This document shows, in pieces, positions 17,428 through 26,884 of a stretch of 64,000 nt of DNA. The translations under genes were made by a program, and so were the position numbers. A model generated the notes under the pieces. That model did no database searches, was not told the origin of the DNA, and saw nothing but the letters and a program-made list of their open reading frames with translations. This DNA comes from Chlorogloeopsis sp. ULAP01. Its GTDB lineage: Bacteria > Cyanobacteriota > Cyanobacteriia > Cyanobacteriales > Nostocaceae. The stretch covers positions 310,001 to 374,000 of the forward strand of contig NZ_JAUDRH010000001.1 of assembly GCF_030381805.1 (NCBI RefSeq), read 5' to 3'. Position 1 is the stretch's first letter. The number at the start of each line of letters is the position of its first letter.

Positions 17428-18597
17428 ATGTTTAAATACAAATCTTTCTATCGCATTAATTCGCTGCTACCATTCACGATCATGGATCGCTACCTGGCTA
17501 GCGAATTACTGCCACCATTTTTGTTTGGTGTCGGGGCTTTTTCTTCAATTGGCGTTACAATTGACGCTGTTTTTGAATTAGTTAGGAAAATCGTAGAATC
17601 AGGGCTACCAATAGGTATTGCCTTAAAAGTTTTTTTATTGAAATTTCCGAATTTTATTGTTTTAGCTTTCCCAATGGCTACACTTCTAGCTACATTGATG
17701 ACTTACAGCCGTCTATCTAGCGAGAGTGAATTGATTGCTTTGCGTGGTTGTGGAGTCAGCGTTTATCGCATGGTGCTGACTGCTGTATTTATGAGCTTCT
17801 TGGTGACAGGGATGACATTTGTTTTTAACGAACAAATCGCACCAATAGCTAACTATCAAGCATCTCTGACTCTAGATCAAGCCCTAAAATCAGAAAAGCC
17901 GATGTTTAAGCAGGAAAACATTTTCTATCCCGAATATCGGTATATTAGGCAAAAAGATGGGGATAAAGAAAAGATTCTCACACGTTTATTTTATGCTGAC
18001 AAGTTTGATGGGAAGCGAATGACAGGTTTGACTATTATCGACCGTTCCCAAGAAAGTCTCAATCAAATTGTTGTGGCGGAATCAGCTCAATGGAATGCAT
18101 CTCAAAATGTCTGGGATTTTTATAACGGTACTATCTATTTAGTCGCAGCCGATCGCTCTTATCGCAATATAGTACGGTTTGAAAAACAACAACTCGAATT
18201 ACCCCGCACAGCATTAGATATAGCGCAAAGAAGCCGCGACTACGATGAAATGAGTATTAGCCAATCGCTAGAACAACTAGAATTAGAACGTCTAGGTGGT
18301 GACGATCAAAAAATTCGCAAACTCCAAGTGCGGATTCAACAAAGAATATCTTTGCCGTTTGTCTGTGTGGTTTTTGGTTTAGTTGGCGCAGCAATGGGAA
18401 CAATACCCCAGCGCACAGGGCGAGCCACAAGTTTTGGTGTGAGCGTCATAGTTATATTTACTTATTATTTATTTTATTTTATTACTGGTGCTATGGCACA
18501 GGCGGAAGTCTTTTCTCCTTTTCTGGGAGCTTGGTTGCCCAATTTTGTATTTTTGGGAATAGGTATATTTATATTGAGGCGTGTAGCACAGCGATAA
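17428..18597 (+). CDS. LptF/LptG (YjgP/YjgQ) family permease
   Basis: 389 residues with three N-terminal transmembrane helices (the first near PPFLFGVGAFSSIGVTID), a large periplasmic jellyroll-like middle (about residues 120-270), and three C-terminal helices (LPFVCVVFGLVGAAMG onwards). This is the LptF/G plan; cyanobacteria usually have one such gene. The ATG at 17428 adds 18 residues before the alternative MDRYLASELL start. It sits 67 bases behind lptB. The region downstream (18598-18687) holds nothing recognised before the IS element. Confidence 0.88.
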   Translation: MFKYKSFYRINSLLPFTIMDRYLASELLPPFLFGVGAFSSIGVTIDAVFELVRKIVESGLPIGIALKVFLLKFPNFIVLAFPMATLLATLMTYSRLSSESELIALRGCGVSVYRMVLTAVFMSFLVTGMTFVFNEQIAPIANYQASLTLDQALKSEKPMFKQENIFYPEYRYIRQKDGDKEKILTRLFYADKFDGKRMTGLTIIDRSQESLNQIVVAESAQWNASQNVWDFYNGTIYLVAADRSYRNIVRFEKQQLELPRTALDIAQRSRDYDEMSISQSLEQLELERLGGDDQKIRKLQVRIQQRISLPFVCVVFGLVGAAMGTIPQRTGRATSFGVSVIVIFTYYLFYFITGAMAQAEVFSPFLGAWLPNFVFLGIGIFILRRVAQR

Positions 18598-18710
18598 GGC
18601 TTATACGATTTTGGATTTTGGAAAATGGAATTGGAAACCGCTGTGTGTGTTGGAATTGAGTGATACATATCCGGCTGATTCAGTTATGGGTAGTAGTGCA
18701 TAGTAATGAT

Positions 18711-19445
18711 TTAGCTTCGTAGCTTGGTATTATAGTGATGAACAAAATACCAGATAGCACCAACATGGTTGTCCATTATTTTAGAGAATGACAAGGTTTT
18801 ACGAACTAAGCGTCCCACTCGTTGCCGTGGAGTGTTGTTAAATCTCTCGATATAGCTTGTCTTTCCACTGTCTTTGCTTACTGCTTTATGTCTAGTACTA
18901 GGTAAAATCTGTTCATATGCTTTCCAGAAATCAGTGTAACAGATTGCACATTGACGTTCTTACTGGTGGTAGAGATAGCCATAATTGTTTAGCCGATTGC
19001 CTAGAGCGAGCCTCTTTCAGAGGAGCTTCGCTAACGCCTATATACACCCCAACAATCTCTGGTGTTGTCGCGTCCATAGCAAGCCAAATCCACTGTTTGT
19101 TCTCTTTCGACCCCACATATAACCACATTTCATCAAGTTGAAGGATTAGCCTACCAGGTTTTTTTGGGTAACTTCAACCTGTTTTGGAGTTTGGTAATAT
19201 TTCTGATTGACATAGTATTGCAGCCAACGTATTGATACACCTGTCACGCGTGCGATCGCTGCTAAGGATAAGCGTTCTTTGTAAGAGTTTATCGATCAAC
19301 TCACGTGTTGATTTGTCAATTGGTGCCTGGTTGGACTTTCGACAAATTGCCGTCCACAAATTTGGCATTTAAACCGTTGTTTTCTGTAATGAGTGCGTCC
19401 ATTTTTGACTATGTTGTTCGACGAGTTACATTTAGGGCAGTACAT
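18711..19445 (-). pseudogene. IS1-family transposase, frameshifted
   Basis: The minus strand starts with a zinc-finger-like N-terminus (MYCPKCNSS...FKCQICGRQFV). It continues in shifted frames with a helix-turn-helix part (IARVTGVSIRWLQYYVNQ) and the DDE core (LQLDEMWLYVGSKENKQWIW, YTDFWKAYEQILP, YIERFNNTPRQRVGRLVRK). At least four frame changes are needed, near 19335, 19275, 19165 (in an A-run) and 18955, so it cannot make transposase. Reading frames on the plus strand here are shadows. Confidence 0.88.
19006..19037. repeat. Small palindromic repeat inserted in the transposase
   Basis: GCGAGCCTCTTTCAGAGGAG then CTTCGCTAACGC forms an imperfect hairpin. It replaces what should be a short loop after IVGVYIG of the transposase with about eight extra residues, in frame. 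Size, symmetry and wording resemble the very small (about 24-base) dispersed mobile repeats known from Nostoc genomes. Confidence 0.55.
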
Positions 19446-19500
19446 AGGTCCTGTATTGAACGACACTGCCTGATTGTATCATTACTATGCATTACTACCC

Positions 19501-21015
19501 CAAAAAGTATCTCGAAAAAGTAGGAGTATCATACGAACAGCTTCCTGTATCACAAGCTCGGTTAGAAGCCAAAAAAGGAATGACTGTATTCATACTCGAT
19601 GAAACTACTATCAGCAACGAATTAAGACAAACCTTTATTAACCGTGCTGGTGGTCATATCAAAATTGCAGATACACCCTCACAACCCACTCCAATCATTC
19701 CCCAACAAACTGTATATTTTATAATCCAAATCAACAATATAGTTCCCTAGATGGATCGCTCTTAGAAACGAAAGAAGCTTTTGGACTAGTAGTTCCTGCA
19801 TAAGACGCGATCGCTGTAGCCACTTGGTTAGAATCAAAGCCTACTGAAAACGATTATTTTATTGAGAGTAACACTGCTACATTTATTTTTAATAAAAATG
19901 AAATTAGTGAGGAAATAAAGAAAGAATTTAATAGTTGACTTAGAGAACTTATTAATATTGGTGAAGTTGATGATTTTGACCGCTACGAACAGCTTAGCGC
20001 AGATTTAAATGAAAAAGTTGCAACTGAAGGTAGTCTTTTAAAATTAAACCAAATTCCAGAAAATAGTGAGTACAAAAAAGCTCTACAAGCACTTCCTAAC
20101 CGTCCAAGAGAACTCAATCAAGAAGATTCTCCAGTACCAATTGTTCCTGCTAAAGCTTTATCTGAAAAGAATACAACTAATATTCAATTAAATACTAACG
20201 CCACAGTTGCAGGAATTTCACAAGTCTATCAAAACGCAGTTGAGATACAAGTATTAAAAAATACACAAGCAGAAGCTAAGAATCAACCAATATTACTACC
20301 CAACTCACGTCAAGCCGATCCAACTAAAGCTATCGAAATATTAGGTAAGGTAAGCGAGGAAAAAGTATAACAGCTGCGATCGCATCTTGAAACCCACCTC
20401 AAACCCATACTTGAAAATGACAAATCTAACTATGCACCACTGAGACAAGTTGCCTGGGTCGGTGCAAAATGGGATTTGAAGGATAAAGACTTTAAGCCAG
20501 GGGTGCAGGACGACAAGTTGATGGAACTTGTTAAGCAAGTATATTCTGACGCTGATATTGTGCTGGTAACTTATTCCGAGAACCCCGGTGCTGGCATCAA
20601 CTACCACCGCGATGACTCCTACGCCGCGACGGAAGCCCGCAGCATTAATATCGGAAATTCTGACTGGGGCTATCGTGCTGCTAAGGAACGAATGGCATGG
20701 ACTAGGGAAGAAAATCAGGACGCACCATACCAAGAGTTTAAACTTGAGTCAGGTACAGTAACTCGCTTTAACTGCAAGAACGAACACGCTGCACTGAATA
20801 CTGAGGCTGGCAGATGGTCTATCAACATCTGGTCAATTAAAAATGACCAGGGCAGAGAAAACAGCGTTCGTCAGAAATTTGAGAACTTCCTCACCTCAAA
20901 CCAACCTCCTCGTGCGGTAGTCCAAAGCAACAACGACCTCACCATCAAAGCTAACTGGCAGCGCCGCCAGTGCGGCTGCTTTCAAGCAACAGAAATATTT
21001 ATTTACATACATTGA
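19501..21015 (+). pseudogene. Truncated, decayed gene with 2OG-Fe(II) oxygenase-like C-terminus
   Basis: Coding sequence begins abruptly at the IS end (KKYLEKVGVSYEQLPVSQAR). It shifts frame near 19720 and then runs to 21015 in one frame interrupted by TAA at 19801, TGA at 19936 and TAA at 20368. The last third shows a double-stranded beta-helix pattern: HRDD (H-x-D, near 20607), a later His in NCKNEHAAL and the Arg of AGRWSINIW, as in AlkB-like or prolyl-hydroxylase-like oxygenases. The N-terminal part is not recognised. A functional product from 20476 onward (179 residues) cannot be excluded but would lack the upstream domains. The 5' part was lost at or before the IS insertion. Confidence 0.75.
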
Positions 21016-21025
21016 GAATGCGAGC

Positions 21026-21043
21026 GCATCCTCGGATGCTTTT
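21026..21043 (+). terminator. Short GC hairpin with T-run
   Basis: GCATC..GATGC around CTCG, followed by TTTT, directly after the pseudogene stop. The stem is short. The rest of 21016-21228 is AT-rich, without other features. Confidence 0.35.
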
Positions 21044-21228
21044 GTCACTTTGATTAAAACTAAACGTTGGAAGCCTTAATTTTTATATTTTGGCTACAAA
21101 TTTGATTTACTGCTAGAAAATAGAGCTCAAAGTTTTATAAATAGTCAGTTTCAGAACCAAACCTCAATTATTATTTTCTGAGAGTGGCAAAATAGGGTTA
21201 ATAACGACTTTTACTGGATTTAGTGATA

Positions 21229-21837
21229 TTAATTACTTGTTAAAGTCAAGTCAATCATACGATCGCATAAACGCTTGAGCAGCCAGAAGTCATGACTGAT
21301 AACTAAAATACCTATCTCAGTTTTACGGGCGTAATCAATGACAGCCCTCCAAATCAAAGCTTGAGTATTGGCATCTAGCATTGCCGTCATCTCGTCAGCG
21401 ATTAAGTAACGAGTATGTCTTCCTAATGAACGAGCCACAGCAACTCGCTGAAGTTCACCTCCACTCAACTCATGAGGCCAGCGATTCAGCCAATTCTGAT
21501 TAATATTTAAAGCTTGGAGTAATTCTCCAGAAGGCATTTGCCCTTCTTTTAAAATTTTGTTAATCCGCCAACGAGGGTTCATAGCCAATTCAGGATTCTG
21601 AAAAATCATTTGCACTGGACAATAACCCTGTATTGGCAAAGGTTGATCATCTACACTGACACTGCCTTTGATAGATTGGAGATATCCAGCTAGGATTTTA
21701 CCCAAAGTTGTTTTTCCCAAACCGCTAGTTCCACTCAAACCCACGATTTCGCCAGGATTTATTTCTATGTTAAAATCCCGCAGTATCCAAAGTTGGTTTT
21801 GCCTGTAGCGGAAAGATAAATTTTCGGCTTTAAGCAT
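21229..21837 (-). CDS. Opp/Nik-type ABC importer 1, second ATPase (NikE/OppF-like)
   Basis: 202 residues with Walker A (GTSGLGKTT), signature (LSGGELQRVAVARSL), Walker B (RYLIADEMTAMLD) and switch His (VISHDFWLL). It lacks the C-terminal oligopeptide extension, as NikE does. It overlaps the preceding ATPase gene by 8 bases, so translation is probably coupled. It is the last gene of the five-gene importer transcribed leftward from 26291. The same gene arrangement is repeated at 39033-44180. Confidence 0.9.
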   Translation of the reverse strand: MLKAENLSFRYRQNQLWILRDFNIEINPGEIVGLSGTSGLGKTTLGKILAGYLQSIKGSVSVDDQPLPIQGYCPVQMIFQNPELAMNPRWRINKILKEGQMPSGELLQALNINQNWLNRWPHELSGGELQRVAVARSLGRHTRYLIADEMTAMLDANTQALIWRAVIDYARKTEIGILVISHDFWLLKRLCDRMIDLTLTSN

Positions 21838-22759
21838 GAATGCACCTCACTAAACCATTGCAGACTTCCCGTAAGGGCGGACGATGAGTTAAACAATCTG
21901 TAGTGGCAATTGGACATCGTTCGGCAAACAAGCAACCAAGGGGCAATGTATCAGGATTTGGTTGTGTACCCGACACAGGAATAAATTCATTCTGCGGCAA
22001 AGAGCGCCAGAGTGCTTGAGTATAAGGATGACGTAATCCTTTTCCTCCATGAGTAAAATCAGTTTTAGCAGCTATCTCCACAGTTGTACCTGCGTAAAAA
22101 ACAGCGACTTTATCTGCTATTTGTAAAGCAGCTTCTAGTTCGTGGGTAATTAGCAATACACCCTTACCCTCGTCAGCAAGTTTGCGCAGGTGATTGAGAG
22201 TTTCCACTACCACCTCTGGATGCAAACCTGGAGTTGGTTCATCAGCAATGACTAAATTAGCTTGCCCAATCACAGCCATTGCTACTAAAATTCGCCTAGC
22301 CATCCCACCTGAAAGTTGAAACGGAAATAGCTGCTTGACTGAGGAAGCAAGTTTATAACGTGCTAAAACTTGGTCAATAATCTGTTGAGATGCATTTGTT
22401 GATAATCCCCTCAAACGTGCAATCCGATTTAGTTGCTTACCCACACTCATTAAGGGATCAAGATAACTAACAGATTGCGGAATTAGTACTATCTCTTTTC
22501 CCCGCAATTCAACTTGACGTTTATAAGTAAGATATTCATTATTGTAAGTTATTTTACCTGTTACCTGGGCATTTCTGGATAGAATACCGAGAATTGCGTG
22601 TGCCAAAAGGCTTTTACCAGAGCCACTAGAACCAACAACAGCTACAACTTCACCAGCGTTAATATGCAAATCCAAATCAGCGATCGCAGTAGTTTGTTTT
22701 TGAGTAAAAACCTGGTCGTACATTGTGAAGGTGACACTCAGATTTTGAACACAAAGCAT
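21830..22759 (-). CDS. Opp/Nik-type ABC importer 1, first ATPase (NikD/OppD-like)
   Basis: 309 residues with Walker A (GSSGSGKSLL), signature (LSGGMARRILVAMAV), Walker B (LVIADEPTPGLHP) and a C-terminal oligopeptide-type extension with several Cys (GCLFAERCPIATTDCLTHRPP), which in some family members binds an iron-sulfur cluster or zinc. Together with the short ATPase it energises the two permeases. The signature has Met where LSGGQ or LSGGM variants are known in NikD, favouring a nickel/metallophore-type over a general peptide importer, but this is weak evidence. Confidence 0.9.
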   Translation of the reverse strand: MLCVQNLSVTFTMYDQVFTQKQTTAIADLDLHINAGEVVAVVGSSGSGKSLLAHAILGILSRNAQVTGKITYNNEYLTYKRQVELRGKEIVLIPQSVSYLDPLMSVGKQLNRIARLRGLSTNASQQIIDQVLARYKLASSVKQLFPFQLSGGMARRILVAMAVIGQANLVIADEPTPGLHPEVVVETLNHLRKLADEGKGVLLITHELEAALQIADKVAVFYAGTTVEIAAKTDFTHGGKGLRHPYTQALWRSLPQNEFIPVSGTQPNPDTLPLGCLFAERCPIATTDCLTHRPPLREVCNGLVRCIHA

Positions 22760-22779
22760 TCTGAACGCTCCTTGTAGTG

Positions 22780-23670
22780 TTATTCCTGGCTTGTTTTCGG
22801 GTCAAGTAGCGATCGCAAACTAGCACCCAAAATATCAAACAGCTTTACAGCCATTAGCAAAGCGACTCCTGGTAAAACTCCCAACCACCAGTAACCAGCC
22901 GACAGATAACGCATAGCCTCACTTAAAATCACGCCAATTGCTGGCATTTCTGGCGGTAAACCCAGTCCCAAGAAGGTTAGACCGGCTTCGTGTAAAATCA
23001 CATGGGGAAATAGCAATACCAGTCCCACCATGAACTGAGGTATCAAATGAGGCAAAAGATGATGACGAGCAATCCACAGGGAAGAATGTCCTAGTTTATA
23101 GGAAAGCTGTACATAGTCTGAGTTTTTAATTTGCAGTACCTCAGCCCGTAAAAGTCGAGCTAATCCCATCCAGTGGGTGACACTCACTGAAATCAACAAG
23201 CCGGGAACCCCACCACCAACAGCAAAGGCAATCAGGATAATTAGCACAAGATGAGGTAAACTTAAGAACACATCAATCAGCCATGTAATTACTGCGTCAA
23301 CTTTACTATTCATCGTTGCTGATACAGTTCCCAAGACTAACCCAATCGCCGCACTACAGATAGCTGTCAACAAACCCACCCACAAGCTTAAACTTAAGCC
23401 GTGGAGGGTACGGGCAAACATATCTCTGCCTAACCAATCAGTACCGAAAGGATGAGCCAGTGAGGGTGGTTGGTTGCGATTTTGTAAGGCAATTTCTAAA
23501 CCTTCTGTACCAACTAACTGCGCTCCTAGTAACAGAGTGCTAAAAATTACAAAACATAAAAGGGCGATCGCCAGGGTGCGGCTCCGACGATTACCCAGAT
23601 ATACCAAGCCTTTGGGCTTAGTCGGCGGATGATTTGGTAGAGTGGGGATGGCGATCGCAGGCTTTGTCAT
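22780..23670 (-). CDS. Opp/Nik-type ABC importer 1, permease C
   Basis: 296 residues: one N-terminal helix after a basic start (LAIALLCFVIFSTLLLGAQL), the DPP/OppC linker LAHPFGTDWLGRDMFARTLHG, and five further membrane helices with the EAA-type loop (AEVLQIKNSDYVQLSYKLGHS). The linker phrase is diagnostic of the peptide/nickel permease family. The start overlaps the end of permease B by 4 bases. Confidence 0.92.
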   Translation of the reverse strand: MTKPAIAIPTLPNHPPTKPKGLVYLGNRRSRTLAIALLCFVIFSTLLLGAQLVGTEGLEIALQNRNQPPSLAHPFGTDWLGRDMFARTLHGLSLSLWVGLLTAICSAAIGLVLGTVSATMNSKVDAVITWLIDVFLSLPHLVLIILIAFAVGGGVPGLLISVSVTHWMGLARLLRAEVLQIKNSDYVQLSYKLGHSSLWIARHHLLPHLIPQFMVGLVLLFPHVILHEAGLTFLGLGLPPEMPAIGVILSEAMRYLSAGYWWLGVLPGVALLMAVKLFDILGASLRSLLDPKTSQE

Positions 23671-24653
23671 GCAGATTTTCCAAAACGGATACGGGGATCA
23701 ATAACTTGGTAACTGAGGTCAGCTAAAGTGTTACCTATAAAAACAAAGGTGGCACTAAAGAAAACAATACCCAGTAACAACGGGACATCGCTTCGCAGTG
23801 CTGCCTGTACGGTAGCATTACCCAAACCAGGATAGTTAAATACTTTTTCAATTAGTACAGAACCACCAAACAGTTCGCCCAAACTGGCAAATTGCAAGGT
23901 AATCGCCGGTAAAGCAACGTTACGCAAACCGTGATGTAGAACTACCCCAGTAGTGGTTTCACCTTGAGCATAGGCAAATAAAGCATAGTTGCTATGCAGA
24001 ATTTCAATCAGCTTTTCACGGGTGTGGAGGGCAATATTAGCAACGCCAATCACACTCAGAGTCAGGGCAGGTAGTAGTAAATGATGAAGCTTTTGCCATA
24101 ATGTCACATCAGCCGCTAAAATACCGGGCGGCTTTGCACAGCATATCGGAGTGACTTGTAGTGTCACCGAAAAAATAATTAACAATAGTAGGGCAATCCA
24201 AAAAGCGGGAGCCGATGCCAAAGTATAAGCATAAATCCGAATCACCCGATCTATTAAAGACCCTTCCTTAGCTCCTGCGACAACACCCAGCAATACACCG
24301 AATGCACCAGAAAACAACCACGCCAACCCCATCAGTGCTAATGATGCCTCAAAACGTTCAGCTATCACTTGGGACACCGTTTGGTTGTAGGTCATGGAAG
24401 TTCCTAAATTACCTTGCAGTAGTTGTCCTAGCCAAAGGAAAAAACGTGTGGTCATGGGTTGATCTAATCCCCAACGTTGGGCAATTAATTCTCTTTGTTC
24501 TGCACCCACACGCATCACATCAGCCCCAATATAAGCATCTATTGGGTTAACAGGGGACAAGCCAACCAGGACAAAACTGATGACTGACAGTGCTACTAAT
24601 AGCAGCAAAAAGTGTAGGAATTTTTGGAGTAAGAATCGCCAGATATGCTTCAT
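23667..24653 (-). CDS. Opp/Nik-type ABC importer 1, permease B
   Basis: 328 residues with an N-terminal helix (FLLLLVALSVISFVLVGLSP), the family phrase RFFLWLGQLLQGNLGTSMTYNQTVSQVI, an EAA-like loop and a closing VIDPRIRFGKSA. NikB, CntB and OppB share this plan. It begins 4 bases after the binding-protein gene stop, so the five genes form one tight operon. Confidence 0.92.
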   Translation of the reverse strand: MKHIWRFLLQKFLHFLLLLVALSVISFVLVGLSPVNPIDAYIGADVMRVGAEQRELIAQRWGLDQPMTTRFFLWLGQLLQGNLGTSMTYNQTVSQVIAERFEASLALMGLAWLFSGAFGVLLGVVAGAKEGSLIDRVIRIYAYTLASAPAFWIALLLLIIFSVTLQVTPICCAKPPGILAADVTLWQKLHHLLLPALTLSVIGVANIALHTREKLIEILHSNYALFAYAQGETTTGVVLHHGLRNVALPAITLQFASLGELFGGSVLIEKVFNYPGLGNATVQAALRSDVPLLLGIVFFSATFVFIGNTLADLSYQVIDPRIRFGKSA

Positions 24654-24656
24654 AGG

Positions 24657-26291
24657 TCAATCGCAGTTCCACTTCCAAGAGGTAACGTTGGCTAATATTG
24701 AACCTGTGTAGTTGTGAGTTACCTGCTTTTGCTTGCCAAGGTCTAAACAGCCATTCACAAAGTAAGTTTGATCGGGACTAACCAGCCAAGTAGATGCAGC
24801 ATCGCCTTTGGTAGTGATTCCAGTTTGACCGTCCCACTGTATCTTTTGCCAAAATAATCTTGCTTCTGTCTCTGAGGCTGCTGTCATACCTCTATCAAGA
24901 TTTTGGTCAACCACAGAGTTCGCATAGTAACCAGGATTTTGCCAATTTCCTTGGGCGACTGAACTATGGTAAAGATTGTATAGGATCAGCTGATCGTAAG
25001 TGCCTAGTACATAGAGAACTACATCGCTATGCAATCGGCGTTCAATTTCTTTCCAACTTCTGCCTTCCGCATTGACTTGAATACCGATTGGTTTGAGCAT
25101 TTGCGCTACAGCTAAAGCTAGTCCTTGGCGGACGCTATCTTTAGCAGGGTAGAGAATGCTAAATTCAGCTTTTAATCCTTGTTTTTCTAAAATGCCGTCC
25201 CCGTTCTTATCTTCCCAACCTGCTGCGGCAAGAATCTGTTTAGCTTTGTTAGCATCGGCATCTTGGATTTTAGCTTTAGCTTCTTCCCAAGGCATACCAC
25301 TGACCGGAGTATAGGCAGGAGAACCATAGCCTTCGAGAATAGCATCAACCAAAACCTGTCGATTAATTGCATAGTTAACTGCTTGACGAATTGCTGGGTC
25401 TGCGGTTACGTCATTACCAATGGGGTATCCTTGAGAAGTTTTCTTGCCTGTATTGGGGATATAAGGAAGCATCAATCCTGCATGACCATCGCTTCTGTGG
25501 GCGTACAAATTCATCCCAGGAATCTGCTGAATTGCGAGTGATGGTGGAATACGCGCCACATCAACTCTACCCGCCTTCGCAGCAGCAAAGGTTGCATCTT
25601 CGAGAGTTAAAAGAATCACCAACCGTTTAATATTTGCTGGCGTTCCGTAGTAGTAAGGGTTGGCTTCAGCAATAATCTGCTCACCAGGATTCCATTGCAC
25701 TAAGCGATAAGGACCAGAACCAATGGGATTACGGAAGTAATTTTTGTTGTGGGCGTGTTTTGGTACAATTCCCAAACTGGCTATTTGATTTATAAAGGTA
25801 ATTTGAGGGCGTTTGAGATGTAATTCAACCTCGTAATTTCCTTTAACAACTGCTTTGTCTAACACAGACAAATCTAACAAGCCGCCACTTTCTTTAGTTT
25901 GGTTGAATGTGTAAGCAACATCTTCGGCTGTGAGGGGTTGACCATCCGAAAAGCGGACATCTTCACGGATTTTGAATGTCCAGATTTTGCGATCGCTACT
26001 AATGGTGTAGTTTTGGGCAAGGTCATTTACCAGTTCTAGATTTTCGTTACGGCGTAGCAGCGTACTTTGAAACAATGGAGGCCCGTAATAATTCCATCCC
26101 ATAGTCGGGTCAAATCCCTTGTCATCAAAATCTTCCCATAAAAAAGCCAGCACTATCTCATCTTTGGATTCACCGCTAATTTTAGCAGCTGGTGGACTTG
26201 AAGCAACATGACTGCAAGCAAATAGTAATTGTACTGACAGTATTGCCCAGAACCAACTAAAGATGTGAATTTTTGATAGATTCAAAATCAC
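24657..26291 (-). CDS. Opp/Nik-type ABC importer 1, substrate-binding lipoprotein
   Basis: About 540 residues, SBP_bac_5 family: a lipoprotein signal with lipobox LLFAC-S, then the family's core (DLAQNYTISSDRKIWTFKIREDVRFSDGQPLTAEDVAYTFNQ, NPIGSGPYRLVQWNPGEQ, ADPAIRQAVNYAINRQVLVDA). Such proteins capture peptides, nickel chelates or metallophores such as staphylopine. The start is GTG at 26291 or TTG at 26285. It is first of the leftward operon; candidate Fur sites lie in the 593-base gap upstream. Nearby TonB receptors and a peptide synthetase suggest a metallophore substrate (inference). Confidence 0.9.
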   Translation of the reverse strand: MILNLSKIHIFSWFWAILSVQLLFACSHVASSPPAAKISGESKDEIVLAFLWEDFDDKGFDPTMGWNYYGPPLFQSTLLRRNENLELVNDLAQNYTISSDRKIWTFKIREDVRFSDGQPLTAEDVAYTFNQTKESGGLLDLSVLDKAVVKGNYEVELHLKRPQITFINQIASLGIVPKHAHNKNYFRNPIGSGPYRLVQWNPGEQIIAEANPYYYGTPANIKRLVILLTLEDATFAAAKAGRVDVARIPPSLAIQQIPGMNLYAHRSDGHAGLMLPYIPNTGKKTSQGYPIGNDVTADPAIRQAVNYAINRQVLVDAILEGYGSPAYTPVSGMPWEEAKAKIQDADANKAKQILAAAGWEDKNGDGILEKQGLKAEFSILYPAKDSVRQGLALAVAQMLKPIGIQVNAEGRSWKEIERRLHSDVVLYVLGTYDQLILYNLYHSSVAQGNWQNPGYYANSVVDQNLDRGMTAASETEARLFWQKIQWDGQTGITTKGDAASTWLVSPDQTYFVNGCLDLGKQKQVTHNYTGSILANVTSWKWNCD

Positions 26292-26451
26292 GATATTTAT
26301 ATAGTTAAAAACTTTAAAGATACAGTGTGCCGCACTATTATTTCTGTAATTTCAAGATGTTTGCAGTTATTGAGATGCTGTGTCTTTAAACTTTACAGGC
26401 TCAATTCCCAAACAACAGCGTTGCTAAATCGCAACATAAATCTAGATGCCC

Positions 26452-26471
26452 AGACGCGATATATCGCGTCT
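26452..26471. repeat. 20-base perfect palindrome
   Basis: AGACGCGATATATCGCGTCT is its own reverse complement. It is of the dispersed-repeat type seen in many cyanobacteria and sits between the binding-protein gene and the regulator gene. It could also form a hairpin in the 5' region of the leftward operon. Confidence 0.5.
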
Positions 26472-26652
26472 CTATAAGGATTTTGGCATTAGGCAAAATT
26501 ATTTTTATGCATGAAATCAGCAATGCCCCAAAAAACAGATAGCTTCTACAATCTTTAGATATATCTTTAGTGACAACATTTACCCTTAAACTCCACGATA
26601 AAATCGACACATAAATATATGTGTTTGTAATTAAGTGTTACCACTTACGTCT

Positions 26653-26671
26653 GAAAATGATTATCATATAA
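26653..26671. promoter_or_regulatory. Possible Fur box between importer 1 and the AraC gene
   Basis: GAAAATGATTATCATATAA agrees with the 19-base Fur consensus (GATAATGATAATCATTATC) at 13 positions, with a clear ATGATTATCAT core. It lies between divergent genes, so it could control either. The region is AT-rich, so a chance match is possible. Confidence 0.45.
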
Positions 26672-26846
26672 ATCTGGTTTTGGAAACATAAAAAAAAGTA
26701 AAGCAAAAGCAGCAGTACGCAGCAGTACAAAGATGTGAGCTTGCAAGTTGTGGTGTGGACATCTTTTTGTAATATGCAGACATAGGTAATGAAAAAACCA
26801 AAAAAACCTATCTTAAGTTTGCTATAACTTTCGCGGTAAGATTATT

Positions 26847-26865
26847 GAAAATAAATATCATTAAC
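26847..26865. promoter_or_regulatory. Possible Fur box just upstream of the AraC gene
   Basis: GAAAATAAATATCATTAAC agrees with the Fur consensus at 14 of 19 positions and ends 19 bases before the ATG at 26885. Binding here would block transcription start or elongation. AT-richness lowers confidence. Confidence 0.4.
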
Positions 26866-26884
26866 TTTTAACTATCTACCAGTT

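Larger units (their letters stand above)
18688..19500 (-). mobile_element. IS1-family insertion sequence, decayed
   Basis: A 23-base terminal inverted repeat, GGGTAGTAGTGCATAGTAATGAT at the left and its complement with one mismatch at 19478-19500, encloses an 813-base element whose minus strand carries an IS1-type transposase. No target duplication is visible in the flanks, and the right end abuts the interior of another reading frame, so one side may have been lost or rearranged after insertion. Confidence 0.85.

Noticed and set aside
18917..19141. Plus-strand frame of 74 residues
   Set aside because: It is antisense to the decayed IS1 transposase.
20476..21015. Independent 179-residue oxygenase gene
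   Set aside because: The same frame continues upstream across three stop codons with protein-like sequence, so it is better read as the tail of a decayed larger gene.
26401..26610. 69-residue frame on the minus strand
   Set aside because: It runs over a 20-base palindrome and AT-rich promoter DNA and has no recognisable features.
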